The notes: generated by a model from the sequence alone, not told the origin. Shown: positions 17,129 to 26,755, counted from the stretch's first letter. The stretch is DNA of 64,000 bases from an uncultured Mesonia sp. (GCA_947494545.1 CANLVH010000012.1:32388-96387), one strand, 5' to 3'. A program made the numbers and translations.

Positions 17129-18806
17129 TTCTATCTAAAAAAATTTGTTCTAATATTTTCTCGGTTATCAAGTAAGTAGGTTTTACCCCTGCCGTACCCA
17201 AACCTCCGGATGCCAATGTGCTGCCGGTTTCTAAAGGATTATCACTAGCATAATATGCGTAGCGTACTTTTACGTCTTTTTTAATATTGCCACGTAATTT
17301 AGAAGCCGCCTGAATGGCTTTTTGATAATGTGCGCCTTCCATCTCCAAACCTATAACATTCCAAGTAGACTCGTGAAAGAATCGTAAAATATCTTTGTTT
17401 TGTAAAGAAGTTCCCAAAACTGTAATCATTGCACCACTGCAAATATCTATGCCTTGGCCGTCTAAATCTTCTTTCTTTAATTCATTTTGAAACGGATAAT
17501 TATCTGCCGTGCCTTCAAATAAATGGGCGTTAGGAATCATAATATCGCCTTTTTTTCCTTCTAAAATACCGGCTTTTCCCATTATGGAAATTGAGCCAAC
17601 GTCTAGATGAATTTTCTTATTGCCTGTCTCAAAAGGTTTTAAAAGCTCGTCCATTGTTTCGTAAGCTTGTTCTCCAAAAGCATAATCCATCACAACAATT
17701 ACGGGCGCATTTTCTACTTTGGTTTGAAAACGATTTTCGGGATAATTTGTTTTGGCTGTGTCAAAAATTTGAACGTTTATATTGGTGCCGCTTTTATCTT
17801 CTAAGTAAATCATACCGTTATCTAAAGCAGCTTTTGTAAGCTTATTGCGCAAATTACCGTTGGCGGAATTGCTCAAGGCTTCGTAAATACTATTTAGCGG
17901 TTTTTCTTTTAACTCTTCTTTTAATGCTAAAGGTGCAAAAAGCGTGTTCATAACACTATGCATGTTGGCACTAATTATATGTATTTCTCTATTAAGAAGA
18001 CCGTTTTGTGCAAGCTTTTCTTTTATGTGGTTGGCCCAAATTTCTCCGTGAAGGTGGTGCCCTAAACGCTCCCGCAATACAGGACTAAAAGTAACAATAC
18101 GTTTGTTGTTATTTACCACTTCATCTATAGCTAACTTTCCTAAATTATAAATAATTTCTAAAAACCTATCGTTATTACCGGGCACGCTAAATTGCGGATA
18201 AATGTTGGTAACCTGCTCAAACGTTCTGCCCAAAATATTAGCTGTATGGGTTAGCGCTACTTCTCTTTCTGCTTGGCTGAGTTCTTTTTGCTTTACGGCA
18301 ATTTCTAACTTTTTCCAATCTCTGGTAACACTTCCTTTTTCATTTATCATTACCCGACGCATAATTTTATGTGACTCTATAAATAAAAACGTAAAGTGGG
18401 TAAGTATATCGTAAATTTCAGATCTACCGCGAGTTACCTCAATATTCATCTGCTCTTGGTCTATACGGTAACAGTTGCGTCTTCTTTTTGCAGGAATAAT
18501 CGGTTTAAAATGCGAGTTGCCGTAACCCTCATCACTAGTCAGGTTTATAAACCTACATTCTTCTATACCTATTGGCAAACGGTCTATTACGTATAACAGT
18601 CCGCTTAACTCCATTTTATCTTCGCCTACAGAGCCATATATTTCTGGTCTTAGGGTTAATAAAGCTTCGCGTAGGGTTTCTCCGGAAACGCCCATAGGTT
18701 TATAAAAACCACGGTTAAACAAGTGCCGCATAGTAATGTACAGCCTTTCTATTGCATTAGAGCTTTCTTGCGCTCTGTTTCTGCCTTGTTGTTTTATATT
18801 ACTCAT
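17118..18806 (-). CDS. DUF6909-like protein with nucleosidase-like C-terminus
   Basis: This 562-residue protein appears to belong to a Bacteroidota-restricted family (DUF6909 by recollection). The N-terminal 300 residues are helical with no recognised motif. The C-terminal part resembles nucleoside phosphorylase / AMP nucleosidase folds: GSISIMGKAGIL, GDIMIPNAHLFEG near 420, and GLEMEGAHY near 480, where the Glu-Met-Glu cluster matches the ribose-binding motif of such enzymes. It may act on a nucleotide or nucleotide-sugar by-product, which is inference. It is encoded between the GH3-like gene (16 bases away) and the chain-length gene (overlap). No signal peptide is visible, so it should be cytoplasmic. 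Confidence 0.65.
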   Translation of the reverse strand: MSNIKQQGRNRAQESSNAIERLYITMRHLFNRGFYKPMGVSGETLREALLTLRPEIYGSVGEDKMELSGLLYVIDRLPIGIEECRFINLTSDEGYGNSHFKPIIPAKRRRNCYRIDQEQMNIEVTRGRSEIYDILTHFTFLFIESHKIMRRVMINEKGSVTRDWKKLEIAVKQKELSQAEREVALTHTANILGRTFEQVTNIYPQFSVPGNNDRFLEIIYNLGKLAIDEVVNNNKRIVTFSPVLRERLGHHLHGEIWANHIKEKLAQNGLLNREIHIISANMHSVMNTLFAPLALKEELKEKPLNSIYEALSNSANGNLRNKLTKAALDNGMIYLEDKSGTNINVQIFDTAKTNYPENRFQTKVENAPVIVVMDYAFGEQAYETMDELLKPFETGNKKIHLDVGSISIMGKAGILEGKKGDIMIPNAHLFEGTADNYPFQNELKKEDLDGQGIDICSGAMITVLGTSLQNKDILRFFHESTWNVIGLEMEGAHYQKAIQAASKLRGNIKKDVKVRYAYYASDNPLETGSTLASGGLGTAGVKPTYLITEKILEQIFLDRNGK

Positions 18807-18822
18807 AAGAACTATAAAATTG

Positions 18823-20316
18823 TTATACTTTCCAATTTTTTAATTGGTTGGCTATTTTTCTGTCGTTAGATAAACGTGGTAATTTATTTTGACCGCCCAG
18901 TTTTCCTACAGATTTCATGTATTTTTGAAAACCATTGGTTTCTATTTTTGTTATTACCAAAGGTTTTAAAATCTTACCGGAAATCAAATCTGCGTAATAC
19001 GAATTTTGCTCGCACAAAGCTTTATCTAACTTCTGGGCAAATATATCTATATTATCGGGTTCTTTATCAAATTCTATAAACCATTCGTGATATGGCAAAC
19101 CTGTTTTAGGATTGGTTTGCGGTGCCACGCTAAACTCATTGATTTTTACTTTTAATTCCGCGGAAGCTTCTTGCATAGCAGACTCTACTTCTTTAGCAAT
19201 AACGTGCTCTCCAAAAGCAGAGGTAAAATGCTTAATGCGCCCGGAAACTATTACCCGATAAGGTTTTGTACTAGTAAATTGTATAGTGTCGCCAAGGTTG
19301 TAGGCCCAAAGCCCGGCATTGGTAGAAATTATCATTACATAATTTATGTTTGTTTCTACCTCGCCAATTGTATAGCGTTTGGGATTTTTATCATAAAACT
19401 CATCGGCTTTTATAAACTCATAAAAAATTCCGGCATTTAAACGCAAAAGCATGCCTTTTTGACCTTGTTTATCTTGAAAAGCAAAAAAACCTTCGGAAGC
19501 CGGAAAAAGTTCTATACTTGGTATTTTTTTTCCAATTATACTTTCAAACTTTTCGCGGTAAGGTTCAAAATTTACGCCGCCGTAGATAAATAGATTAAAG
19601 TTAGGAAAAACGTCTTTTATTTTCTTGCCGGTTTTTTTCTTTATTTCTTCAAAATACATCTGCACCCAAGAAGGTATGCCGCTAATAACCGTCATATCTT
19701 GTGGTAAGGTTTCTTTTATAATGGCTTGTACTTTTTCTTCCCAATCTTCTATACAATTGGTTTCCCAACTTGGCAAACGGTTTTTTTGCAAGTAAGGTGG
19801 AACAAAATGCGCTACAATGCCCGATAATCTTCCTGTTTTTATGCCATTTTTTTCTTGCAATTGCGGATTGCCTTGTAAAAAAATCATTTTTCCTTTTACA
19901 AAATCTGCATTACCGCTTTCTTCTATATAATTTAAAATGGCATTTCTGGCTCCGCTTATGTGGGTGGGCATAGATGCTTTGGTTAACGGAATGTATTTAG
20001 AACCGCTGGTAGTACCGGCGGTTTTGGCAAAATATAAAGGTTTTCCCGGCCACAAAACCTCTTCTTCTGCCTCTACAACCCTATTTATATAGGGTTTTAA
20101 AGCTTCGTAATCACGCACGGGAACATTGTTTGCAAAATCTTGGTAATTATGAATCGTGCCAAAATTATGATCTTTACCAAAAGCGGTTCTACGCGCGGTT
20201 TTTACCAACTGTTTAAAAACTTTCTCTTGGGTAATTACCGGATTAGAAGCCCATTTTTTTTGTTGGGCTTTAATGATTTTTGCAAATATTTTGGCGGCAA
20301 ATGTTTTTACAGACAT
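18823..20316 (-). CDS. GH3-family acyl-adenylate synthetase
   Basis: The 497-residue protein matches the GH3 (auxin-responsive promoter) family of adenylate-forming enzymes: the ATP-binding motif KTAGTTSGSKYIPLT near 101, IYGGVNFEPYREKFE, PASEGFFAFQ, YELNLGDTIQ-type YNLGDT, and the hinge VSGRIKHF. Plant members join amino acids to acyl acids; the bacterial substrate is unknown. It lies two bases after the M23 peptidase gene and before the DUF6909-like gene, at the head of the polysaccharide operon. It might load an amino acid or acyl group onto a sugar or wall component, which is inference. One copy of the palindrome TTCCGCGGAAGC is inside the gene at 19156. Confidence 0.88.
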   Translation of the reverse strand: MSVKTFAAKIFAKIIKAQQKKWASNPVITQEKVFKQLVKTARRTAFGKDHNFGTIHNYQDFANNVPVRDYEALKPYINRVVEAEEEVLWPGKPLYFAKTAGTTSGSKYIPLTKASMPTHISGARNAILNYIEESGNADFVKGKMIFLQGNPQLQEKNGIKTGRLSGIVAHFVPPYLQKNRLPSWETNCIEDWEEKVQAIIKETLPQDMTVISGIPSWVQMYFEEIKKKTGKKIKDVFPNFNLFIYGGVNFEPYREKFESIIGKKIPSIELFPASEGFFAFQDKQGQKGMLLRLNAGIFYEFIKADEFYDKNPKRYTIGEVETNINYVMIISTNAGLWAYNLGDTIQFTSTKPYRVIVSGRIKHFTSAFGEHVIAKEVESAMQEASAELKVKINEFSVAPQTNPKTGLPYHEWFIEFDKEPDNIDIFAQKLDKALCEQNSYYADLISGKILKPLVITKIETNGFQKYMKSVGKLGGQNKLPRLSNDRKIANQLKNWKV

Positions 20317-20318
20317 AC

Positions 20319-21194
20319 TTATTGTTCAAATTCTAAAAAATCTGTTGGATTTACCGGATATCCGTCACTCCACAATTCAAAATGCAAATGCGGACCGGTG
20401 GTAAACTCTCCGGTAGAACCAACCATTGCTATTACTTCTCCTGCTTTTACCAACTCTCCTTGTTCTTTTGTTAAAGAAGCGTTGTGTTTGTATACAGAAA
20501 TCAATCCGTAACTGTGTTCTAAAATAATTACATAACCGGTTTCGGTTGTCCATTCAGAAAAAATTACCGTCCCATCTGCTGTAGCCTTTACGGGCGTATT
20601 TATTTTAGTGGCTATATCTACGGCAAAATGCTTTTCTGCAGCATTGTATTCTTGCGTAACTTTACCTTTTACCGGCGCAAACAATTTAAACTCTGTTTTT
20701 GCCACGGCTTCTTCAAAGACATTGTATTTGTCTTCTTGTTCTACCTGATGGCGTAAAATAGAATCTGCCGCAGAGGCACTCAAATCTATATCTTTGGGCA
20801 AATTTTGATTTTTTAATGCTTCTATAGAATCTTCAGAAGGTATTTCTGCCGGACTTATTTCTCCTGCTAATACTTTTCTAATAGAGTTATAGTATTGGTT
20901 TTGTTTATGAATAACTTGCTGCAAAGAATCTGTTTTGTAAACCAAATTAGTAGCTTTTACACGTAAAGCCGCAGAAGAGTATCCGGGAATATATTCGCGT
21001 AAAGGTGTAAACGCAATTAGCAAAATGGTAAGCGCAATTAAGATTATAACCGAAAGCCCTACACTAACAAACACATTTAGACGGGTTAACTTAAAAGCAA
21101 ACCGCTCTTCAAAAGTATCTTCATTTAAAATTACTAAACGATATTTATGCAGTAATTTCTTTGTTAACTTCTTTTTGGGCTTTTTTTTCTGCAT
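20319..21194 (-). CDS. M23 family metallopeptidase (LytM-type), membrane anchored
   Basis: The 291-residue protein has a basic cytoplasmic start (KKKPKKKLTKKLLHKYR), one membrane helix at about 38-60, a coiled-coil-like stalk to about 120, and a C-terminal LytM domain. The zinc ligands are present: HFAVD near 190 and HLHFELW near 270, so it should be an active peptidoglycan endopeptidase in the periplasm. A minus-strand promoter element lies 18 bases upstream, making this the likely first gene of the long polysaccharide transcript. The family is conserved in core Flavobacteriaceae genomes. Confidence 0.9.
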   Translation of the reverse strand: MQKKKPKKKLTKKLLHKYRLVILNEDTFEERFAFKLTRLNVFVSVGLSVIILIALTILLIAFTPLREYIPGYSSAALRVKATNLVYKTDSLQQVIHKQNQYYNSIRKVLAGEISPAEIPSEDSIEALKNQNLPKDIDLSASAADSILRHQVEQEDKYNVFEEAVAKTEFKLFAPVKGKVTQEYNAAEKHFAVDIATKINTPVKATADGTVIFSEWTTETGYVIILEHSYGLISVYKHNASLTKEQGELVKAGEVIAMVGSTGEFTTGPHLHFELWSDGYPVNPTDFLEFEQ

Positions 21195-21211
21195 TGCTAT
21201 ATTTTACTCTA

Positions 21212-21219
21212 CAAATATA
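21212..21219 (-). promoter_or_regulatory. -7 element upstream of the M23/polysaccharide operon
   Basis: Read on the minus strand this is TATATTTG, a full match to the Bacteroidota -7 consensus TANNTTTG. It stands 18 bases from the M23 start codon. No convincing TTG is found at the -33 distance, so it is a one-element match. It would be the leftmost-reading promoter for the genes down to the window edge, which have no larger gap than 67 bases. Confidence 0.45.
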
Positions 21220-21281
21220 GGATATTCTATAATTGTGAACGATTTATGCTTGGTATTACCTACGAATTAAATTTTAATTAG

Positions 21282-21289
21282 TAATTTTG
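21282..21289 (+). promoter_or_regulatory. -7 element of tatA
   Basis: TAATTTTG matches TANNTTTG and ends 24 bases before the ATG at 21313. The possible GTG start at 21289 would overlap this element, an argument for the later ATG. No good -33 TTG was found at the usual spacing. Confidence 0.45.
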
Positions 21290-21312
21290 TGATTACAATA
21301 AACTTAGAAATT

Positions 21313-21507
21313 ATGACTTTAGGAATATTTTTAGTCGTTGGGGTGTGGCAATACGTAATTATTGGTGTTGTTATTTTACTTTTATTTGGAGGTAAAAAAA
21401 TACCCGAATTAATGAAAGGCCTTGGCAGCGGAATTAAAGAATTTAAAGACGCTTCTAAAGACGATGAAGACAGCGGAGAACAAAAAGTGAAAGAAAATAA
21501 AAGTTAA
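21313..21507 (+). CDS. tatA: Twin-arginine translocase subunit TatA/TatE
   Basis: The 64-residue protein has a short hydrophobic helix ([19 protein letters not shown]), then the amphipathic segment [18 protein letters not shown] that defines TatA, and an acidic-basic tail. TatA forms the pore for folded proteins with twin-arginine signals. The frame is open back to a GTG at 21289, but the ATG at 21313 gives the N-terminus usual for flavobacterial TatA and leaves room for the -7 promoter element. No tatC is seen in the window. Confidence 0.9.
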   Translation: MTLGIFLVVGVWQYVIIGVVILLLFGGKKIPELMKGLGSGIKEFKDASKDDEDSGEQKVKENKS

Positions 21508-21560
21508 TTTTATATTTTAATTTATAGTTCTTAATAATCTTCATAGATTATTTTAGGAAT

Positions 21561-21600
21561 AAAAAAGCTGAATAGTGAAAAATCATTATTCAGCTTTTTT
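21561..21600 (+). terminator. Intrinsic terminator of tatA
   Basis: A stem formed by AAAAAGCTGAATA and TTATTCAGCTTTTTT around an 11-base loop, ending in a T run, begins 54 bases after the tatA stop. The A run on the left makes it usable in both directions, so it may also end the DUF4837 transcript from the right. Confidence 0.8.
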
Positions 21601-21616
21601 TATTTATTTTTTAAGG

Positions 21617-21686
21617 CTTTACGGAAGGATTTAAAAGTACAAAAATTTCAACATTTATTTCTTCTACCTGAGTTTCTTCCGTAAAG
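21617..21686. repeat. Inverted pair of the TTCCGTAAAG word
   Basis: CTTTACGGAA at 21617-21626 and TTCCGTAAAG at 21677-21686 are exact inverted copies, 50 bases apart, in the gap between tatA and the DUF4837 gene. They are members of the word family spread over the whole window. The spacing is long for a terminator loop and no T run follows. Confidence 0.6.
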
Positions 21687-21709
21687 AAAGAGCAATTAGT
21701 TTTTTTAAA

Positions 21710-22684
21710 TTATTCTAATCGCGCAGATTTTAAAATAGACTCCAACTCAAACATATGATCGCGTTTGCTGGCCGAAGGTCTAAAGATAAAACCTTCTAAA
21801 ACCAAATATCTGTTGTTTTCTTCGTCTTTAATAGCATAGTTTATAAATGGTCCCGCCATAAATGCATCTTTTACATCCCAAGTACCTTTTGTTTCGTAAG
21901 CAAAATGCCCGTCTACTTTAGACTCAAACAAATACGGAGCGTAGGCATCTTCTGTTTTTAAATAACTACCGGGATTAGGCCCGGGAATGTATTTTTTACC
22001 GATGGAATCGCGCATCTTTATAATATTGGCAATCACGTTGGTATCTTTATCTATAACCTGCATCGGGATTTCGTACACCAACATTTCCATACTCCCGTTG
22101 GGAATATCTTTACGTATCCATACAAAATCATCTTGTTTTTTTGCATAACGGTAAGCCGAAGGAAAACGTAGTGAAACTCCCAAATTTTCTTTTAAATAAG
22201 CATCGCTCTCCAACGATTTAGAAATTCGTCTTTGCTGCTCGTAAATTTCGGTTTGTTTTAGAGCTTTAATTATTTTCTCTTTATTTTCTCTAAAAAGCGA
22301 AATAATTTTGTCTGAAGTGGGACCGGCAATGTATATTCCGGTTTGGGGTTTGGCAAAAGTATCTTTTACAATTCTAAAAGAAGCTTGGTTGCGTTTTTCT
22401 ATTTTAAGGAAGGTTCTGTTTGTTTTTACAAAACCTTTAAAAGCTTTTGACGGAATGTGACTAATGGTAAATAAAGGTTCTTGTTGGGGTAAACCTTCTA
22501 CGGGACTGGCCAGCGTGTCGCGTAAAACTTCTCCTACTCTGCCTTGCCACAAATCATTATCAGTAATTACCGTTAAATGATTAATACGGCCGGTAGAGGT
22601 AGATAAAACAATCTCGTTTTTTTCGCCATTTTTACAGGCAAACAAACTTAAGAACACTCCCAACAATAACAGTGTTTTTTTCAT
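21710..22684 (-). CDS. DUF4837 family lipoprotein
   Basis: The 324-residue protein has a lipoprotein signal with Cys17 (LSLFAC). The body matches the Bacteroidota DUF4837 family as I recall it, with HLTVITDNDLWQGRVGE near the start, a PLFTISHIP segment and a C-terminal EGFIFRPSASKRDHMFELE. Its function is unknown. It is encoded 23 bases after the transglycosylase gene, and both are cell-envelope proteins, so a role in wall or outer-membrane maintenance is possible. Confidence 0.75.
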   Translation of the reverse strand: MKKTLLLLGVFLSLFACKNGEKNEIVLSTSTGRINHLTVITDNDLWQGRVGEVLRDTLASPVEGLPQQEPLFTISHIPSKAFKGFVKTNRTFLKIEKRNQASFRIVKDTFAKPQTGIYIAGPTSDKIISLFRENKEKIIKALKQTEIYEQQRRISKSLESDAYLKENLGVSLRFPSAYRYAKKQDDFVWIRKDIPNGSMEMLVYEIPMQVIDKDTNVIANIIKMRDSIGKKYIPGPNPGSYLKTEDAYAPYLFESKVDGHFAYETKGTWDVKDAFMAGPFINYAIKDEENNRYLVLEGFIFRPSASKRDHMFELESILKSARLE

Positions 22685-22707
22685 AATAACAGGTTTAGAA
22701 TAGTTAA

Positions 22708-24303
22708 TTACCCGTCAGAAACTTTTAGCTTCATTCCGGGTTTTAGCTTATGCCCGCGAATATCATTCCACTTTTGAATATTTTGAACCGTAATGCCGGG
22801 AAATTTTTTAGAAATGCTCCAAAGCGAGTCACCACTTTTTACCGTATATATTTTTTGGTCTATCGTGTTTTTCTTTTTCTTTTCTTTTTTGGAAGCGGTA
22901 ACGGCTACATTTGTAGCGGGCTTACGCGGATAAATGGTTAGGTATTGCCCTACTCTAATTCTGTTGCCGCGCAGATTATTCCACCTGCGTATTTTACTTA
23001 CCCCAACGCCATAACGTTCTGCAATTTTTCCTAAATAATCTCCACTCCGAACGCGATAACGAATTTTTGCATCTGCTTCTACGTAACGCGGCAAACTTTC
23101 TTTTTCTTCTTCTAGTTTTTCTTCTACAAAATTGTAAATAACATCTTCGTTAGCTACAAAAACGCCCGTTTCTTTTAAAGGCAATCGCACTGCGTAGTCT
23201 TTTCCTTTTATAAAAGGAATAATACCTAATTTATAACTCGGGTTTAAAAAAGAAAGTAATTCTTTATCTATACCGGTTACTTTACTAATCTGCTCAAATT
23301 TTAATAACTGTTTTACCTTAATTGTGTCTGTTTGGTAATAAGTAACTTCCGGTTTATACGGTTTAAAACCGTGTTCTTCTGCATATTCAAAAATGTACAT
23401 TGTTGCCAAAAATGCCGGCACATAACCTGCGGTTTCTCGCGGTAAAAAACGTCGCATTTCCCAATAGTTGGTATTGCCACCACTACGTCTTATAGCCTTA
23501 GAAACATTGCCGGGACCGGAGTTGTAAGAGGCTAAAGCCAAATCCCAGTCGTTAAACATTCCGTAAAGCCTTTTTAAATATTGCGCTGCTGCTTCTGTAG
23601 ATTTTAAAGGATCCATACGTTCGTCTACATAACTGCTTACATTTAAATCGTGCATTTTGCCGGTAGCAAACATAAATTGCCATAAACCGGTAGCGCCAAC
23701 GCGAGATTTTGCACGCGGATTTAAAGCCGATTCTACAATTGCCAAATACTTCATCTCTAACGGAATGTTGTATTTGTCTAACTTTTGCTCAAACATAGGA
23801 AAGTAGTAAGCGCTTAAAGCCATTAAACGCTCCATAGATTCGCGGTCGCGTTTAAGGTAATAGTGAATAACACTTTCTAGAGATGTGTTGTAATTAATAT
23901 TAAATGGGGTTTTGGCATCTAAAGTAGCCAAACGCTTTTTTAAAGTATCTGTAGAAACGTGCTTTATAATTTCTTCTTCTATCTCTAACTCTTCATTAGC
24001 TGCAATTTTATTTAGAGTTTTCTGCATTTGCGGATACAAATCAGAATTGGCTAATTCTTTAATCCATAAAGAATCTATTACGGCAGTTTTTTTATAATCT
24101 TTTAGAGCAAAAACCACCGAATCTTTTAAAATCTCAGGAATGGGAGAAATAGTAGTATAATCTGGTATTAGCAAATCTGTACTATCTGGTTTTGCCGTTT
24201 GAGCGGCGGTTTCTTTAAGTGGAGAAGTGGATTGATCTTTTAGTTCTTTCTGACCAAAAACAACTATAGGCAAGAAAAAAAGAATAAAAAGTACGTTTCT
24301 CAT
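22708..24303 (-). CDS. Membrane-bound lytic transglycosylase D-like, two LysM domains
   Basis: The 531-residue protein has a signal peptide (residues 1-17), an SLT domain with the catalytic Glu in IVESALNPRAKSRVGATG near 191 and the downstream SYNSGPGNV motif, then two LysM domains at about 420-465 and 487-530, joined by a Lys-rich linker. It cleaves peptidoglycan glycan strands; the LysM domains bind the wall. Layout matches MltD of Bacteroidota. It lies 26 bases after pgk on the same strand. Confidence 0.92.
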   Translation of the reverse strand: MRNVLFILFFLPIVVFGQKELKDQSTSPLKETAAQTAKPDSTDLLIPDYTTISPIPEILKDSVVFALKDYKKTAVIDSLWIKELANSDLYPQMQKTLNKIAANEELEIEEEIIKHVSTDTLKKRLATLDAKTPFNINYNTSLESVIHYYLKRDRESMERLMALSAYYFPMFEQKLDKYNIPLEMKYLAIVESALNPRAKSRVGATGLWQFMFATGKMHDLNVSSYVDERMDPLKSTEAAAQYLKRLYGMFNDWDLALASYNSGPGNVSKAIRRSGGNTNYWEMRRFLPRETAGYVPAFLATMYIFEYAEEHGFKPYKPEVTYYQTDTIKVKQLLKFEQISKVTGIDKELLSFLNPSYKLGIIPFIKGKDYAVRLPLKETGVFVANEDVIYNFVEEKLEEEKESLPRYVEADAKIRYRVRSGDYLGKIAERYGVGVSKIRRWNNLRGNRIRVGQYLTIYPRKPATNVAVTASKKEKKKKNTIDQKIYTVKSGDSLWSISKKFPGITVQNIQKWNDIRGHKLKPGMKLKVSDG

Positions 24304-24329
24304 AATTTATAAAAGGGATTTTTCGTGTT

Positions 24330-25514
24330 TTAATTTTCTAAGGCTGCAATGCCCGGTAAAGATTTGCCTTCTAACATTTCTAACATAGCGCCGCCGCCGG
24401 TAGAAACATAACTAACGCGATTTTCTAAACCAAATTGTTTTACAGCTGCAACGCTATCTCCGCCGCCAACCAAAGAAAAAGTACCGTTTTGGGTTGCTCT
24501 GGCAATAGCTTCGCCAATTTTAATGGTGCCTTCTGCAAATTTTTGCATTTCAAAAACGCCCATCGGGCCGTTCCACAAAATAATTTGAGAAGCCATTATT
24601 ATTTCCGTAAAGTTAGCAACACTTTTTGTGCCAATATCCAATCCCATCCAGCCGTTTTCTATAGCATTTACCGGCATTGTTTTGGTAGTGGCATTTTTAT
24701 CAAATTTATCTGCCACCACACTATCTACAGGTAAATGCACTTCTACGTTTTGTTTTTTGGCCAATTTTAAAATATCTAAAGCCAAATTGAGTTTATCTTC
24801 TTCTACCAAAGAATCTCCTATCTCTCCGCCTTGGGCTTTTATAAAAGTAAACGTCATCCCGCCACCAATTATAAGATGGTCTATTTTTTCTAAAATATTT
24901 TCTATAACCGTAATTTTAGACGAAACTTTTGCGCCACCTAAAATTGCTGTTACCGGTTTTTCTTTTGCATTTAAAACCTTGTCTAGGTTATTAATTTCTT
25001 TTTCTAACAAGCGGCCGGCACATTTGTTTTCAAAATAGTTGGCAATAACGGTAGTAGAAGCGTGCGCGCGATGCGCGGTACCAAAAGCGTCGTTTACATA
25101 AATATCGCCATGTTTGGCCAATTGCTGTGCAAAATCATCACTACCTTCTTTCTCTTCTTGGTGAAAACGCAGGTTTTCTAGTAAAAGTATTTCGCCATTC
25201 TCCAAATTTTTTGATGCGGTAAAAGCTTCTTCGCCCACGCAGTTATCTACAAATTTTACTTGTACGCCCAAGATTTCAGAAACCTTAGAAGTAATGTGCT
25301 TTAAAGAATATTTTTCTTCTTTGCCAACCGGTCTTCCTAGATGCGACATTAAAACTACGGCGCCACCATCTTCTAAAATTTTGGTTATGCTGGGTTTTGC
25401 GGCTTCTATTCTTGTGGCATCGGTAACTTCAAAATTCTCGTTTAGCGGCACGTTAAAGTCTACACGAATTAAAGCTTTTTTATTACTGAAATTATAATTG
25501 TCTAAGGTTTTCAT
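24330..25514 (-). CDS. pgk: Phosphoglycerate kinase
   Basis: This 394-residue glycolytic enzyme shows the family signature RVDFNVPLN at 17-25, SHLGRP near 58, LLLENLRFH, the GGAKVSSKI motif and the nucleotide-binding GGGDSVAAV near the end. Length agrees with bacterial Pgk (about 390-395). It makes ATP and 3-phosphoglycerate in the cytoplasm. A CAAATTTA element (minus-strand TAAATTTG, matching TANNTTTG) stands at 25531-25538, 17 bases upstream, and is its likely -7 promoter box. Confidence 0.96.
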   Translation of the reverse strand: MKTLDNYNFSNKKALIRVDFNVPLNENFEVTDATRIEAAKPSITKILEDGGAVVLMSHLGRPVGKEEKYSLKHITSKVSEILGVQVKFVDNCVGEEAFTASKNLENGEILLLENLRFHQEEKEGSDDFAQQLAKHGDIYVNDAFGTAHRAHASTTVIANYFENKCAGRLLEKEINNLDKVLNAKEKPVTAILGGAKVSSKITVIENILEKIDHLIIGGGMTFTFIKAQGGEIGDSLVEEDKLNLALDILKLAKKQNVEVHLPVDSVVADKFDKNATTKTMPVNAIENGWMGLDIGTKSVANFTEIIMASQIILWNGPMGVFEMQKFAEGTIKIGEAIARATQNGTFSLVGGGDSVAAVKQFGLENRVSYVSTGGGAMLEMLEGKSLPGIAALEN

Positions 25515-25597
25515 TGGTTTTGAATTTTTCCAAATTTAAAGAATTATTGCTTTTCTATGGGTTCAAAATAAATTAAAAATGGCTAATTTAGCCGAAT

Positions 25598-26755
25598 ATG
25601 TTGTTTTCGGAAATTTTAGGTTTAGAACATCTTAAAAATCACCTTTGCGGAAGTGCCGACAGAGGTCGCATCCCGCATGCGCAACTTTTTGTAGGCAAGT
25701 CCGGCAGCGGAACTTTACCTATGGCAATAGCTTATGCGCAATATATTTTATGTAAAAATACCAACGCAGAAAATACTACCGGAAAAGAAGCCTGTAACCT
25801 AAAGTTTGAAAAACTAGCGCATCCGGATTTGCATTTTGCTTTTCCGGTGGCTTCTACTGCAAAAATACAAACCAAACCGGTATCTAGTTACTTTTTGGAA
25901 GAATGGCGAACATTTGTAAAAGAAAATCCGTACGGAAATTTATTTGATTGGTACCAAGCCGTAGGAATCGAAAAAAAACAAGGCAACATTAGCGTACACG
26001 AAGCACAAGATATTGTAAAATCTTTATCGTTAAAAGCCTACGAAGGTGGTTATAAAGTAATGCTAATTTGGGGCGCCGACAAACTAAACATGGAAGCTTC
26101 TAACAAATTGCTAAAACTTATAGAAGAGCCACCGGCAAAAACAGTTTTTTTATTAATTACCGATAACGAGCAGCAAATTTTACAAACCATTCGCTCGCGA
26201 TGTCAGGTAATTCATTTTCCGCCTTTAGGCGAAAAAGTAATAGAAGAAGCTCTTAGCAATTTTAAAAAAGTAAACGAAAAAGAGGCCAAAAAAATTGCTC
26301 ACCAAGCCCAAGGAAATTATAGAAATGCTTTACGGATTTTAGAAAAAGACGATACCGATGCGCAATTTGAAGAATGGTTTATAAAATGGGTACGCACGGC
26401 GTTTAGAGCTAAAGGAAATAAAAACGCCATTAATGCTTTATTAAATTGGAGCGATGAAATTTCTAAAGAAGGCCGCGAAGTACAAAAACGCTTTTTAAAC
26501 TATTGTTTAGACTTTTTTAGACAAGCTCTTTTGCAAAATTATACCGTAGGAAAATTGGTTTATTTAGAGCCCAATGAGAAAAAATTTCAATTAGAAAAAT
26601 TTGCACCCTTTGTGCACGGCGCTAATATTATAGAAATTGTAAACCAACTGGAAGAAGCTATTTTTCATATAGAACGTAATACCAATTCTAAAATGGTACT
26701 TACAGATTTGTCTATAAAACTAACCCGTTTATTACATAAAAAAGAAACAGCTTAG
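25598..26755 (+). CDS. holB: DNA polymerase III delta' subunit
   Basis: The 385-residue AAA+ clamp-loader subunit has GLEHLKNHL at the start, a P-loop-like VGKSGSGT at about 33-40, ADKLNMEASNKLLKLIEEPP near 160-179 and the sensor segment IRSRCQVIHFPPL. The cysteine cluster of the small zinc module is largely missing, as in other Bacteroidota. It loads the sliding clamp at the replication fork. It reads opposite to its neighbours and has no partner gene. Its stop codon lies within an inverted repeat. Confidence 0.9.
   Translation: MLFSEILGLEHLKNHLCGSADRGRIPHAQLFVGKSGSGTLPMAIAYAQYILCKNTNAENTTGKEACNLKFEKLAHPDLHFAFPVASTAKIQTKPVSSYFLEEWRTFVKENPYGNLFDWYQAVGIEKKQGNISVHEAQDIVKSLSLKAYEGGYKVMLIWGADKLNMEASNKLLKLIEEPPAKTVFLLITDNEQQILQTIRSRCQVIHFPPLGEKVIEEALSNFKKVNEKEAKKIAHQAQGNYRNALRILEKDDTDAQFEEWFIKWVRTAFRAKGNKNAINALLNWSDEISKEGREVQKRFLNYCLDFFRQALLQNYTVGKLVYLEPNEKKFQLEKFAPFVHGANIIEIVNQLEEAIFHIERNTNSKMVLTDLSIKLTRLLHKKETA

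Noticed and set aside
21289..21312. GTG start for tatA eight codons upstream
   Set aside because: It overlaps the -7 promoter element and adds residues not typical of TatA; the ATG at 21313 is better.
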